Shown: positions 15,492-23,587 of the stretch, in pieces
Position numbering within the stretch: position 1 is the first letter of the stretch
Layout: each line of letters starts with the position of its first letter
NCBI GenBank assembly: GCA_020793555.1
Contig: DQIO01000331.1
Location: forward strand, 1 to 30,724
Direction of reading: 5' to 3'
DNA from: Methanosarcinaceae archaeon
Lineage (GTDB): Archaea; Halobacteriota; Methanosarcinia; Methanosarcinales; Methanosarcinaceae
DNA: 30,724 bases
Notes under the pieces: model-generated
Database searches by the model: none
What the model saw: only the letters and a program-made list of their open reading frames with translations
Told to the model about the DNA's origin: nothing
Made by a program: the position numbers and the translations under genes

Positions 15492-16367
15492 TCACAATTT
15501 TGCCCCACATATCTTGCAGAACTCCGCATCCACATCATGCCCTTCCGCACTACACTCATGACATACCCGGGTTATACTGCATGAACTGCCTGTTGACTCT
15601 ACCTTTGAAGCGTAAGCTATTTCGGCAGTGATAATACCTGTCGGCACTGCTATGATTCCATATCCAATTATCATGATACACATAGCCAGCCCCTGTCCTA
15701 CAGGTGTTTGTGGAACTACATTTCCATATCCAACGGTCGTAAGCGTGATCACAGCCCAATAGATACTTAGCGGGATGCTGGTAAATCCGTGCTCTGCCCC
15801 CTCGATCACATACATGGCAGAACCAAGTATGATCACCAGGTTCACAACAGCGAACAGGAACAATGTGATCTTTTGTCTACTGCTACTCAAAGCCCTTATC
15901 AACAGGTCTGCTTCACTGAGATACTGTACGAGTTTGAGAATACGGAATATACGAAGCAGCCTCAAAACCCTTATAACTATAAAGTACTGACTTCCGGGCA
16001 TGAACAGGCTGAGATAGGTTGGTATGATCGCCATAAAGTCAACGATCCCAAAGAAACTGGTGGCGTACCTGACCGGGCGCTCGATAGAGATCAGGCGCAG
16101 GAAATATTCGATCGTGAACAGGATCGTGAACATCCATTCAAGCGAATGGAGCAGGTCGCCATGGGATGCATTTACAGCACTGACACTATCAAGCATCACA
16201 ACAATGACGCTCAACATGATAGTGACGATCAATGCCTCATCAAAAAATTTACCGGCAGGCGTATCGGATTCAAATAATATTATATATATCCGTTTTCTCA
16301 AGCTGTTGCCAGATTCGGACCCGGATGTATCGTCTTTCGATGTATCCCCATATTGCCTATTGTTCAT
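15492..16367 (-). CDS. Voltage-gated-type potassium channel with C-terminal zinc ribbon
   Basis: The 291-residue product has six membrane segments: S1-S3 (residues about 40-130), an S4-like arginine ladder RVLRLLRIFRILKL, S5, the selectivity filter TVGYG at 211-215, and S6. It therefore belongs to the Kv/KvAP-like superfamily of K+ channels in the plasma membrane. Unusually, the C-terminal end is a small zinc ribbon, CHEC-x10-CxxC (CHECSAEG ... FCKICGAKL), in the place of an RCK domain. I choose ATG 16367 because AAGG lies 7 nt upstream within the end of nth. Met codons at 16394 and 16373 are alternatives. The gene overlaps the nth 3' end, so both are likely on one transcript. Confidence 0.9.
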   Translation of the reverse strand: MNNRQYGDTSKDDTSGSESGNSLRKRIYIILFESDTPAGKFFDEALIVTIMLSVIVVMLDSVSAVNASHGDLLHSLEWMFTILFTIEYFLRLISIERPVRYATSFFGIVDFMAIIPTYLSLFMPGSQYFIVIRVLRLLRIFRILKLVQYLSEADLLIRALSSSRQKITLFLFAVVNLVIILGSAMYVIEGAEHGFTSIPLSIYWAVITLTTVGYGNVVPQTPVGQGLAMCIMIIGYGIIAVPTGIITAEIAYASKVESTGSSCSITRVCHECSAEGHDVDAEFCKICGAKL

Positions 16368-17001
16368 AGTCATGCCTTGACGGGCACAATGCACTCACGA
16401 CACATGCCCCACATTTCGGTTTTCGTGCTACGCAAACCCTGCGACCGTGAAGTATCAACGTCATGGACAGGGCTTCCCAATCTTCCTTTCTGGCAATATC
16501 CATTAAATCTCTTTCGATTTTCACAGGATCAGTGTTTTCGGTAAACCTAAGCCTGTTGGACAACCTTTTCACATGAGTATCAACAGCGATTCCCTCAATA
16601 ATGCCGTGTCCCCTTGCCAGCACGATATTTGCAGTCTTCCTTGCAACTCCGGGAAGTGTGAGTATAGTCTCCATTGTATCCGGAACTTGTGAATCGAAAT
16701 CAGAGATGATAATCTGGGCACTTTTTTTGATATTCTTTGCTTTGTTCCTGTAAAAACCCGTGGAATAGATATCTTTTTCAAGTTCACGAATATCCGCATT
16801 TGCAAAATCCTCAACGCTACGGTATTTTTTGAACAGGACTTCTGTGACTTTATTGACCTGTGCATCAGTGCACTGCGCCGAGAGTATGGTGGCAACCAAA
16901 ACTTGCAATGTATTGCTGAAATGAAGTTCCGGTCCGGCATCGGGGTATTCGGTTTGGAGTAGTGTCCAGATGCGGTTGAAATTCTTCGTATTGTCCGTCA
17001 T
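16357..17001 (-). CDS. nth: Endonuclease III (DNA glycosylase/AP lyase)
   Basis: The 214-residue product has the helix-hairpin-helix LPGVARKTANIV with the catalytic Lys, the catalytic Asp in AVDTHVKRLSNRL, and the C-terminal 4Fe-4S cluster CVARKPKCGACVVSALCP (spacing C-x6-C-x2-C-x5-C). It removes oxidised pyrimidines and nicks the abasic site in base-excision repair. Length is normal. The start ATG 17001 opens MTDNTKNFNRIWTLL. No strong ribosome site is seen. Its 3' end overlaps the K+ channel gene. A fragment of its first about 22 codons recurs at 18832-18896, which makes nth one edge of a duplicated segment. Confidence 0.96.
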   Translation of the reverse strand: MTDNTKNFNRIWTLLQTEYPDAGPELHFSNTLQVLVATILSAQCTDAQVNKVTEVLFKKYRSVEDFANADIRELEKDIYSTGFYRNKAKNIKKSAQIIISDFDSQVPDTMETILTLPGVARKTANIVLARGHGIIEGIAVDTHVKRLSNRLRFTENTDPVKIERDLMDIARKEDWEALSMTLILHGRRVCVARKPKCGACVVSALCPSRHDYEQ

Positions 17002-17198
17002 GTGATATTGATGATATGAAACCCAAAAAAATTATCTCTAACATCGTGTGGATAACATTGCTATTCAAGATATATTGCCAAATATACAATCGCATTGTTT
17101 GAATCAAAGGACGGAATATAAATGGCGCGTATCATCCTGTAAATCATGTTCATCCAGTCTAATGTTTACCCACTTATATTGGAGAACGATCTCTAATA

Positions 17199-18494
17199 TC
17201 ATTTACAATAATATTGCCAAATTTTTTCAAGTTCTTTTATCCAAGTACTTAATTTATCCTCATCTTTTGTATTCGGCAACCATGTTTCAAAAAACTGATC
17301 ACTTGGGAGAAAATCGTTTTGATTTATCACCAAAGCTGATAACAAAATTGGAATGTCATATTTGATAGTTTTTTTATTAATTTTGTTGAGTATTCCATTT
17401 TTCCCCCATAATTTACTTATATATTCTATGTCATTAGTACGACCTGTATAATTTTTCACTATGTCGCCATATGTGACTATAATCTTCTGCTCACAAAGTT
17501 TATTTCGTCCTACTTTACTGGACAAATCCAATTCAACATTTTGTTCATTACATCTATTTCTTGCAATCTCAATAAGATACTCATAAACTTCCGAATCATC
17601 CATATTTGTAATCTCCTTTTCATTTTGTTTCTTAATCATTCTATCTTCATCCACACCAAACTTGGTCCTAATAACCGTACTCCTATTAATATTAACACTA
17701 GCGGCACCCTCGCCACTACCATTAAAAATCGTCCTCTGCACAATCGAATCAATAATATTGATTACCTGCTCTTTCCTGATAATCCCAATCTCATGTGCAG
17801 ACTGCACTGTATTTACTATATGCCTCAAGTCAGCCGTAATCTCATTCATAAATCCATTCAGGCCATAAGATTTATCCGAAACTGCCCTGAGCATAACCTG
17901 AGTCAAACCTTCATTTTCCTTGATGATAGCAGTCAACAGGTAATATGCCTTCTCGCCGATTGACTCACTGGCGAGATACAATATCTTGCCCCCTTCGATT
18001 GAGTAACCCTCAACCTTGTACAGGCGATTTGTGCATGTTTGCATTAAAAAAGTGGTCAATTGATCTACTGTCACGCCTTCGAAATTAATTCCCGCTTCTA
18101 TTGAATTATCTGTTGATGACAGTTCAAGGAATTTACTACGTGTGATAGACATTTCTTTAAGGAAAGGGCATACACAGTGGACTTCCTTCGGACGCATGGA
18201 TTCAACATGCTTTTCCCACTTGTGATCTTTATATAAAACAGTGGCTCCTACGTTTTCTTTGTGGACGCAACCCAATGGTTTTAGAATGAACTTTGCAGTG
18301 CGTACAATTGTCGGCGGGATGTTGCCGAGCTTTTGAATCTTGTTTCCTTCAAGATTGAATAGAGATTCAGTGTAATCAAGGAGTACTTCAACATCGGAAA
18401 TCGCAAAATCGCTACTGTTTATTATGCGAATTCCAAATTTGACACTGTTGTCTGGAAGAATTTCATAACCACGTTTTATTTCGATATCGGACAT
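17199..18494 (-). CDS. Unknown-family protein XA (beta-sandwich-like N-terminus, conserved core, one C-terminal domain)
   Basis: The 431-residue product is a paralogue of the 18943-20595 gene. I recall similar proteins from Methanosarcina genomes but no function. Residues 1-about 95 look like an immunoglobulin/CARDB-type beta-sandwich (DIEIKRGYEILPDNSVKFGI, then 'ISDVEVLLDY'). Residues about 95-265 form the most conserved part, with Cys-rich 'EVHCVCPFLKEM', a mixed alpha/beta region, and 'QEIGIIRKEQVINIIDS'-like end. A short low-complexity linker precedes a C-terminal domain at 298-431 that starts MDDSEVYEYLIEIARNRC and contains 'IVTYGDIV', 'LLSALVI' and 'WLPNTKDEDKLSTWIKELEK'. No signal peptide or membrane segment, so cytoplasmic. 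An internal ribosome site plus ATG 17603 lies exactly at the C-terminal domain. A TATA box lies at 18528-18537. Confidence 0.8.
   Translation of the reverse strand: MSDIEIKRGYEILPDNSVKFGIRIINSSDFAISDVEVLLDYTESLFNLEGNKIQKLGNIPPTIVRTAKFILKPLGCVHKENVGATVLYKDHKWEKHVESMRPKEVHCVCPFLKEMSITRSKFLELSSTDNSIEAGINFEGVTVDQLTTFLMQTCTNRLYKVEGYSIEGGKILYLASESIGEKAYYLLTAIIKENEGLTQVMLRAVSDKSYGLNGFMNEITADLRHIVNTVQSAHEIGIIRKEQVINIIDSIVQRTIFNGSGEGAASVNINRSTVIRTKFGVDEDRMIKKQNEKEITNMDDSEVYEYLIEIARNRCNEQNVELDLSSKVGRNKLCEQKIIVTYGDIVKNYTGRTNDIEYISKLWGKNGILNKINKKTIKYDIPILLSALVINQNDFLPSDQFFETWLPNTKDEDKLSTWIKELEKIWQYYCK
17611..17616 (-). promoter_or_regulatory. Internal Shine-Dalgarno for the C-terminal domain of XA
   Basis: GGAGAT on the minus strand, 7 nt before ATG 17601-17603, which is codon 298 at the beginning of the C-terminal domain. 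The same box, spacing and ATG occur at the equivalent place in the paralogue (19712-19717), supporting internal initiation or a past gene fusion. Confidence 0.5.
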
Positions 18495-18527
18495 TTATAA
18501 AGCACCGCTATATGAAATGTACACAAT

Positions 18528-18537
18528 TATATAAAAG
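18528..18537 (-). promoter_or_regulatory. TATA box of XA
   Basis: CTTTTATATA on the minus strand lies about 35-40 nt before ATG 18494, leaving a very short leader. The paralogue has the matching CTTTTATATC at 20633-20642. Confidence 0.5.
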
Positions 18538-18689
18538 ATTTGATACTAAATCTGAAAAACATTTTTTTCATCAATTCGGCACAACTCCAAGTGCAGATTT
18601 TAATAATTTTTCAATTTTGTGTATTGAATAGGGATGATTAAATCGATTTACCCATACGATGTTAGAGAGAAAAACAAAAAAGTTAAAGC

Positions 18690-18831
18690 CGTAAAAATAA
18701 AAACTTCAAAAATAAGAGATTACGGGTATATTACAACCCGAAATCCACGATATTCTTGTCGGCGATGGCCTGAATCTTCTTGATATCTTCCCCTCCGCCT
18801 TCCATTGTAAAGAGGTGCTTAAACCTGCGCT
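18690..18831 (-). pseudogene. Fragment of the porB 3' end with its terminator
   Basis: Bases 18731-18831 encode, in the porB frame, [20 protein letters not shown], then AIADKNIVDFGL and the TAA stop. This differs from the true PorB end (23708-23808) by only a few residues. The homology continues past the stop into the terminator stem (CGGGT/ACCCG at 18723-18740) and the T-rich tail as far as about 18690. It lies 5 kb from intact porB. No upstream part of porB exists here: the sequence switches abruptly to nth near 18831. Confidence 0.85.
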
Positions 18832-18896
18832 ACATCGGGGTATTCAGCCTGAAACAATGTCCAGATGCGGTTGAAGTTCTTTGTATTATCCGTCAT
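18832..18896 (-). pseudogene. Fragment of the nth 5' end
   Basis: From ATG 18896 the minus strand reads MTDNTKNFNRIWTLFQAEYP followed by DV, against MTDNTKNFNRIWTLLQTEYP in intact Nth. It then runs directly into the porB fragment at a GATG shared by both genes. The homology also covers bases just upstream of the nth start (about 18897-18915). This is the second half of a head-to-tail junction. Confidence 0.85.
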
Positions 18897-18942
18897 GAGA
18901 TGATGGTAAAATAAAACCCCAAAAAGGTTCTCTCTAATATCA

Positions 18943-20595
18943 TTAGCAATATTGTTGCCAAATTTTATCAAGTTCTTTTATCCAAGTACTCAATTTATCT
19001 TCATATTTTGTATTCGGCAACCATGTTTTAAAAAATCCTTTTCCTGGCTTAAATTGTTTTCCTTCAACTACTAATGCAGATAATAATATTGGATTGGTAT
19101 TTTCGTTAATCTGGTCGATTATTTCAAACAATTTATTTAGAGCCATGCGATTATTAGATATTTCTCCAAATTCTTCCAGCACATCGCCATATGTAACTAT
19201 CATCTTTTGCTCACGAAGTTTTTTTCTTTTCACTTTATCGAACAAATCCAATTCAGTATTTTGTACATCACATCCATTTCTTGCAACCTTGACCAGATAT
19301 TCATAAACACCTGAATATTCCATTTTGCAATAATGTTTCCAAATTTTTTCAACTTCTTTTGTCCAAGAACTTAATTTATCCTCATCTTTTGTATCCGGCA
19401 ACCACTTTGGAAAAAAACGTTTCCCTGGAATAAATTGTTCCCCTTCAACAACTAATGCAGATAATAATATTGTATTGGTACTTTCATTGATTTGATCAAG
19501 TATCTTATACAATTCTTTATGAGCCTTGGGATCACCAGGTTTTTCTCCGAATTTTTCCAGCACATCGCCATATGTAACTATCATCTTTTGCTCACGAAGT
19601 TTCTTTCGTCCTACTTTACTGGATAAATCTAATTCAGTATTTTGTATATTACATCTTTTTCTTGCGATTTCGACAAGATACTCATAAACTTCTGAATAAT
19701 CCATTTTTGTTATCTCCTTTTTATATTGATTCTTGACAATCTTACCTTCATCCACACCAAACTCGTTACGCTGAGATACACTATTCACAATATTAATCCT
19801 CGCGACACCCTCACCACTACCATTAAAAATCGTCCTTTGAACCACAGAATCAATAATATTGATTACCTGCTCCTTCCTGATAATCCCAATCTCATTTGCA
19901 GACTGCACCGTATTTACCACATGCCTCAAGTCAGCCGTAATCTCATTCATAAATCCATTCAGGCCATAAGATTTATCAGAAACTGCCCTGAGCATAACCT
20001 GCGTCAAACCTTCATTTTCTTTGATGATAGCAGTCAACAGGTAATATGGCTTCTCGCCGATTGACTCACTGGCGAAATACAATATCTTGCCCCCTTCGAT
20101 TGAATAACCCTCAACCTTGTACAGGCGATTTGTGCATGTTTGCATTAAAAAATTGGTCAATTGATCTACTGTCACGCCTTCAAAATTAATTCCCGCTTCT
20201 ATGGAATTATCTGTTGATGAAAGTTCAAGGAATTTTCTGCGTGTGATTGACATTTCTTTGAGGAAAGGACATACACAGTGGACTTCCTTAGGATGCATGG
20301 ATTCAACATGCTTCTCCCATTTTGTATCACGGTAGGATATCAGTGCCTCAATATTGACCTGATGAACACAACCAAGCGGCTTTAATATAAATTCTGCTGT
20401 GCGGGTGCCGGCAGGTGGTATGACGCCAACTTTTTGCACCCGCTCCCCTTCAAGTTTGAACAGGGATTCGGAATAATCAAGAATAACTTCCACATCTGAA
20501 ATGACAACATCGCTGGTATTGGCTATTCGGATCCCAAACCTGACATTGTTGTCAGGAAAGACTTCATAACCACGTTTTATTTCGATGTTTGCCAT
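18943..20595 (-). CDS. Unknown-family protein XB, paralogue of XA with a duplicated C-terminal domain
   Basis: The 550-residue product has the same layout as XA: beta-sandwich-like N-terminus (MANIEIKRGYEVFPDNNVRF), conserved core about 95-275, then linker. The linker holds a short internal repeat, NIIDSVVQRTIF and NIVNSVSQRNEF. Its C-terminal domain is present twice: residues 298-424 (MDYSEVYEYLVEIARKRC...) and 425-550 (MEYSGVYEYLVKVARNGC...). Both contain KLREQKMIVTYGDVLE, LLSALVVEG and a PGK.FF..WLP motif. The core is far closer to XA than are the N- and C-terminal parts. GGAGAT precedes ATG 19704 at the start of the first C-terminal domain; the second copy has no such site. A TATA box is at 20633-20642. 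Function unknown; a regulatory or nucleic-acid-binding role cannot be judged from the sequence. Confidence 0.8.
   Translation of the reverse strand: MANIEIKRGYEVFPDNNVRFGIRIANTSDVVISDVEVILDYSESLFKLEGERVQKVGVIPPAGTRTAEFILKPLGCVHQVNIEALISYRDTKWEKHVESMHPKEVHCVCPFLKEMSITRRKFLELSSTDNSIEAGINFEGVTVDQLTNFLMQTCTNRLYKVEGYSIEGGKILYFASESIGEKPYYLLTAIIKENEGLTQVMLRAVSDKSYGLNGFMNEITADLRHVVNTVQSANEIGIIRKEQVINIIDSVVQRTIFNGSGEGVARINIVNSVSQRNEFGVDEGKIVKNQYKKEITKMDYSEVYEYLVEIARKRCNIQNTELDLSSKVGRKKLREQKMIVTYGDVLEKFGEKPGDPKAHKELYKILDQINESTNTILLSALVVEGEQFIPGKRFFPKWLPDTKDEDKLSSWTKEVEKIWKHYCKMEYSGVYEYLVKVARNGCDVQNTELDLFDKVKRKKLREQKMIVTYGDVLEEFGEISNNRMALNKLFEIIDQINENTNPILLSALVVEGKQFKPGKGFFKTWLPNTKYEDKLSTWIKELDKIWQQYC
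19712..19717 (-). promoter_or_regulatory. Internal Shine-Dalgarno for the C-terminal domains of XB
   Basis: GGAGAT on the minus strand stands 7 nt before ATG 19702-19704 (codon 298), as in XA. Translation from here would give a 253-residue product made only of the two C-terminal domains. Confidence 0.5.
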
Positions 20596-20730
20596 TTTTT
20601 ATCCATCAATGAGGAGTATACATATTTACAATGATATAAAAGAATTTATGTTTAATAGCATTGCCACGAGTAGTAAACTACAAACCAAACTCCCGAATCA
20701 TTTATTAATTATGCAGTACAACATAATGTT

Positions 20731-22164
20731 ATGGTGCATAATGTTAACTTTGTAGGCAGAAAAGAAGAACTGGCTTTTCTTGAAGATGCATACGACAAAG
20801 ACAAGAGTCAGATGATAGTCATATGCGGACGGCGACGTGTCGGAAAAACCTGCCTGTTGCAGAAGTTCATCAAAGACAAGAAACACACCTATTTCCTCTG
20901 CACCAAAGGAAATGAGATCGAGCAAATACGACTCCTTTCAGGCTTCATAGCAGAGAACATGGATGACGAGGCGGTTGCACAATCACCATTCTCAGACTGG
21001 CGCACTCTTTTTATGTATCTGCAAAGCAAGATCGGTGACGAACGATTTGTACTCGTTATTGACGAATTCCCATACCTGATAAATGCAAACTCGGCAGTGA
21101 CATCCATATTCCAAAAATACTGGGATGAATATCTTTCAGGGACGAACATAATGCTTGTGCTTTGTGGTTCAAGCATATCCATGATGGAGCGCGAAGTGCT
21201 CGCATACAAAAGCCCGCTATATGGCAGGAGAACAGGTCAATGGAAAGTAGAACCAATGTCGTTTGAAGAAAGTCTTGACATCTTTCCCAAAAAAACAGAT
21301 ATCGGAGAAGCTGTAAGAATTTACTCAATTACAGGTGGCATCCCCTTTTACCTTACTGAACTCGACCTTGATAAAACTGCGATCGACAATATACTTGAAA
21401 ACGTCGCAAGGAAAGGCAGGATGCTATACGAGGAAGGAGAATTCTTGATCCGGGAAGAACTTCGGGAACCACTGACCTACTTTTCAATACTTAGTGCGCT
21501 TTCTGCAGGAAATACAAAACAGACCCAGATCGCAGATAGCATAGGCATGGCATCAACCGCCCTGCCAAGATATCTTTCCACTCTGGAACGACTGGGCTTT
21601 ATCGAGAAGAACACACCTGTAACAGACTACAGCAGATCAAAAAAAACGGTTTACAGAATAAAAGACCATTTTGTTAATTTCTGGTTCAGTTTCATTTATC
21701 CATATAAGAGTTACATTGAAGAGAGCAACTATTTGCGATACAAGGAAGTGCTGGACAGGGCTTTCAACAAGCATGTGTCATTCGTTTTCGAAGACATAAG
21801 CCAAGACCTTATCAGAAAAAAAGCATCTGCAAACAATCTGCCGTTTGGTTTTACAAAAATTGGTATGTGGTATGGCCATTACAGGGATTCGGCAACAGGA
21901 ATGCGAAAGGAAGTTGAAATTGACATAGTTGCTCTGGATGAAGATACAAATACCATCGCTTTTGTCGAATGCAAGTGGAAAGATCTCAGTAAGAAGGATG
22001 CGCTAGATGTTCTTGAAAAATTGATGGATAAGTCCGCATCAGTTCAGTGGAACAATGACAAGCGGACAGAATACTTTGGTCTGGTCGCAAAAAGGATAGA
22101 TGGAAAAGAATTACTAAGGAAAAAGGGCTTTGTCATATTCGATCTGGATGACTATGACGCATAA
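20731..22164 (+). CDS. Archaeal ATPase_2-family protein with DUF234 (nuclease-like) C-terminus
   Basis: The 477-residue product begins FVGRKEELAFLEDAY, with Walker A GRRRVGKTCLL (about 33-43) and Walker B FVLVIDEFPYLI. A winged-helix region with 'TQIADSIGMASTALPRYLSTLERLGFI' follows. The C-terminal domain has a PD-(D/E)xK-like pattern (VEIDIVALDEDTNTIAFVECKW). This is the AAA+ ATPase_2 + DUF234 architecture that is widespread in archaea, often on mobile or variable islands, with no defined role. The start ATG 20731 lies about 26 nt after a TATA-like TTTATTAATTA, suggesting a leaderless transcript. A 10-bp direct repeat CATAATGTTA (20722-20731 and 20737-20746) spans the start. It faces the broken paralogue at 22199-23581. 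Confidence 0.9.
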   Translation: MVHNVNFVGRKEELAFLEDAYDKDKSQMIVICGRRRVGKTCLLQKFIKDKKHTYFLCTKGNEIEQIRLLSGFIAENMDDEAVAQSPFSDWRTLFMYLQSKIGDERFVLVIDEFPYLINANSAVTSIFQKYWDEYLSGTNIMLVLCGSSISMMEREVLAYKSPLYGRRTGQWKVEPMSFEESLDIFPKKTDIGEAVRIYSITGGIPFYLTELDLDKTAIDNILENVARKGRMLYEEGEFLIREELREPLTYFSILSALSAGNTKQTQIADSIGMASTALPRYLSTLERLGFIEKNTPVTDYSRSKKTVYRIKDHFVNFWFSFIYPYKSYIEESNYLRYKEVLDRAFNKHVSFVFEDISQDLIRKKASANNLPFGFTKIGMWYGHYRDSATGMRKEVEIDIVALDEDTNTIAFVECKWKDLSKKDALDVLEKLMDKSASVQWNNDKRTEYFGLVAKRIDGKELLRKKGFVIFDLDDYDA

Positions 22165-22198
22165 GTAATGCGGCAAGATCATTGCACCCACATCACAA

Positions 22199-23581
22199 CT
22201 ATACTTCGCCTATTTCCATCTCAATATCATCAAGATCAAACGCCAAAAAATCAAGTTGCTCCTTACCCTCGATCTTTTTTGCGATTAGGCAATAATGCTC
22301 ATTCCACTTGCCTTTTACTTTCCCTGCTTTTTCCTTTAACCCGTTGACGATATGCTCTGCCTCTTGCCCGGTCAAATGTTTCCATTTAACCTCACAAAAG
22401 ATTGCATCACGATTCTTATCATCAAAGGCAATTAGGTCAATTTCAGTTTCTTTATCCCACCACCTGCCGATGTTCAAAAACTTGAACGGCAGGACATCTT
22501 TTTTGTTGAGTCCAATTAATAACTCCCTTGCCACCCCTTCAAATGTCATGCCGAAATATGCGTTGATATCCTTTTTGACAAGTTCCTCCCCCATCTGTGA
22601 ATCAATCTCAAATGTGCCATAGTTCTTGTAGATGAACCTAAACCAGAAGTTGAAGAAATTATCATTCAAAAAATACCTACTGCTCCTTGCTCTTGGATTT
22701 ATGATCGGTTCTTCTTTTTTGATAATCTCATAATCGTAAAGCAACTCATGCAGGTACTTTGAAACCGTACTTGCCGCAATTCCTGTATAATCAGCGATCT
22801 CAGACGGTATTGCTCTGCCTGATGCTACTGCCTCAAGGATCGAAAAATAACCTTTGTGCTCAGAACCAAATTCAAGAACAAGAATATTCCTGCCTTATTC
22901 CATCAACATACGGGTGTCGGTAAAGAGTTTTTTAAAGGTTTCCATTGCATCAGGCGTGCCAAACTCGCCGGCAAGGAGCAAATACTTGGGCACACCACCA
23001 AGCATGAAATATGTCTTCATTGCCTCTTCGACACTGATGTCCAAAAACCCGTTCAGGAACTTGAAACTGTCTGCAAAAGTAAAAGGTTTAAGATTAAAAA
23101 GCAACGTTGCACGACCAAACATCGGCTCTTTACTACCCTGAAATATCTTTTTCATCATCCCCACGTATGAACCAACGACTATGAACATATGTTCTGTTTC
23201 CCGATGATGCACATCCCAGTATTTCTGGAATTTCGAAAAAAAGTCAGGATTAACTTTTGTGAAGTTCTGGAACTCATCAAATACAATTACGATCTTTTCA
23301 GGGATCTTGAATATCTGGTTGAAAAAATAATCCCAGTCATCCAATCTTGGCTTTATGCCAATTACTTTTTCCAGTGAAGTTTCCAGATCTTCCAAAAGGA
23401 GTTTCTCGGGCTTTGTCTCTATAAAAAGATAAATGCCCTTCTTGTTTTTGATAAACTCCTTGCTAAGTTCGGTTTTCCCAACACGCCGGCGACCATATAA
23501 TACAATAAGTGATGAAGATTGAGATGCGTATATCTCCTCCAATATTGACAGGTCGTGCTCGCGGTTAAAGAATCTTACCAT
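22199..23581 (-). pseudogene. Second ATPase_2/DUF234 protein, split by one in-frame TAA
   Basis: From ATG 23581 the frame encodes a typical ATPase_2 N-terminal half: NREHDLSILEEIYA, Walker A GRRRVGKTELS, Walker B IVIVFDEFQNF, LGGVPKYLLL. It stops at TAA 22895-22897 just after 'MLME'. The same frame then stays open to 22199: GRNILVLEFGSEHKGYFSIL, a winged helix (ADYTGIAASTVSKYLHELL), and a DUF234 end with the nuclease-like ETEIDLIAFDDKNRDAIFC. Family members read 'EEGR' here, so one codon (probably GAA) became TAA. Without it the protein would have 460 residues. It could be a pseudogene in an early state, a read-through gene or a sequencing error. It is convergent with its paralogue (34-bp gap) and has its own TATA box and operator-like palindrome. 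Confidence 0.85.
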
Positions 23582-23587
23582 ACAGTA

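Noticed and set aside
20670..20681. GTAGT-AA-ACTAC inverted repeat as a regulatory site
   Set aside because: The arms are only 5 bp and such matches are common in AT-rich spacers.
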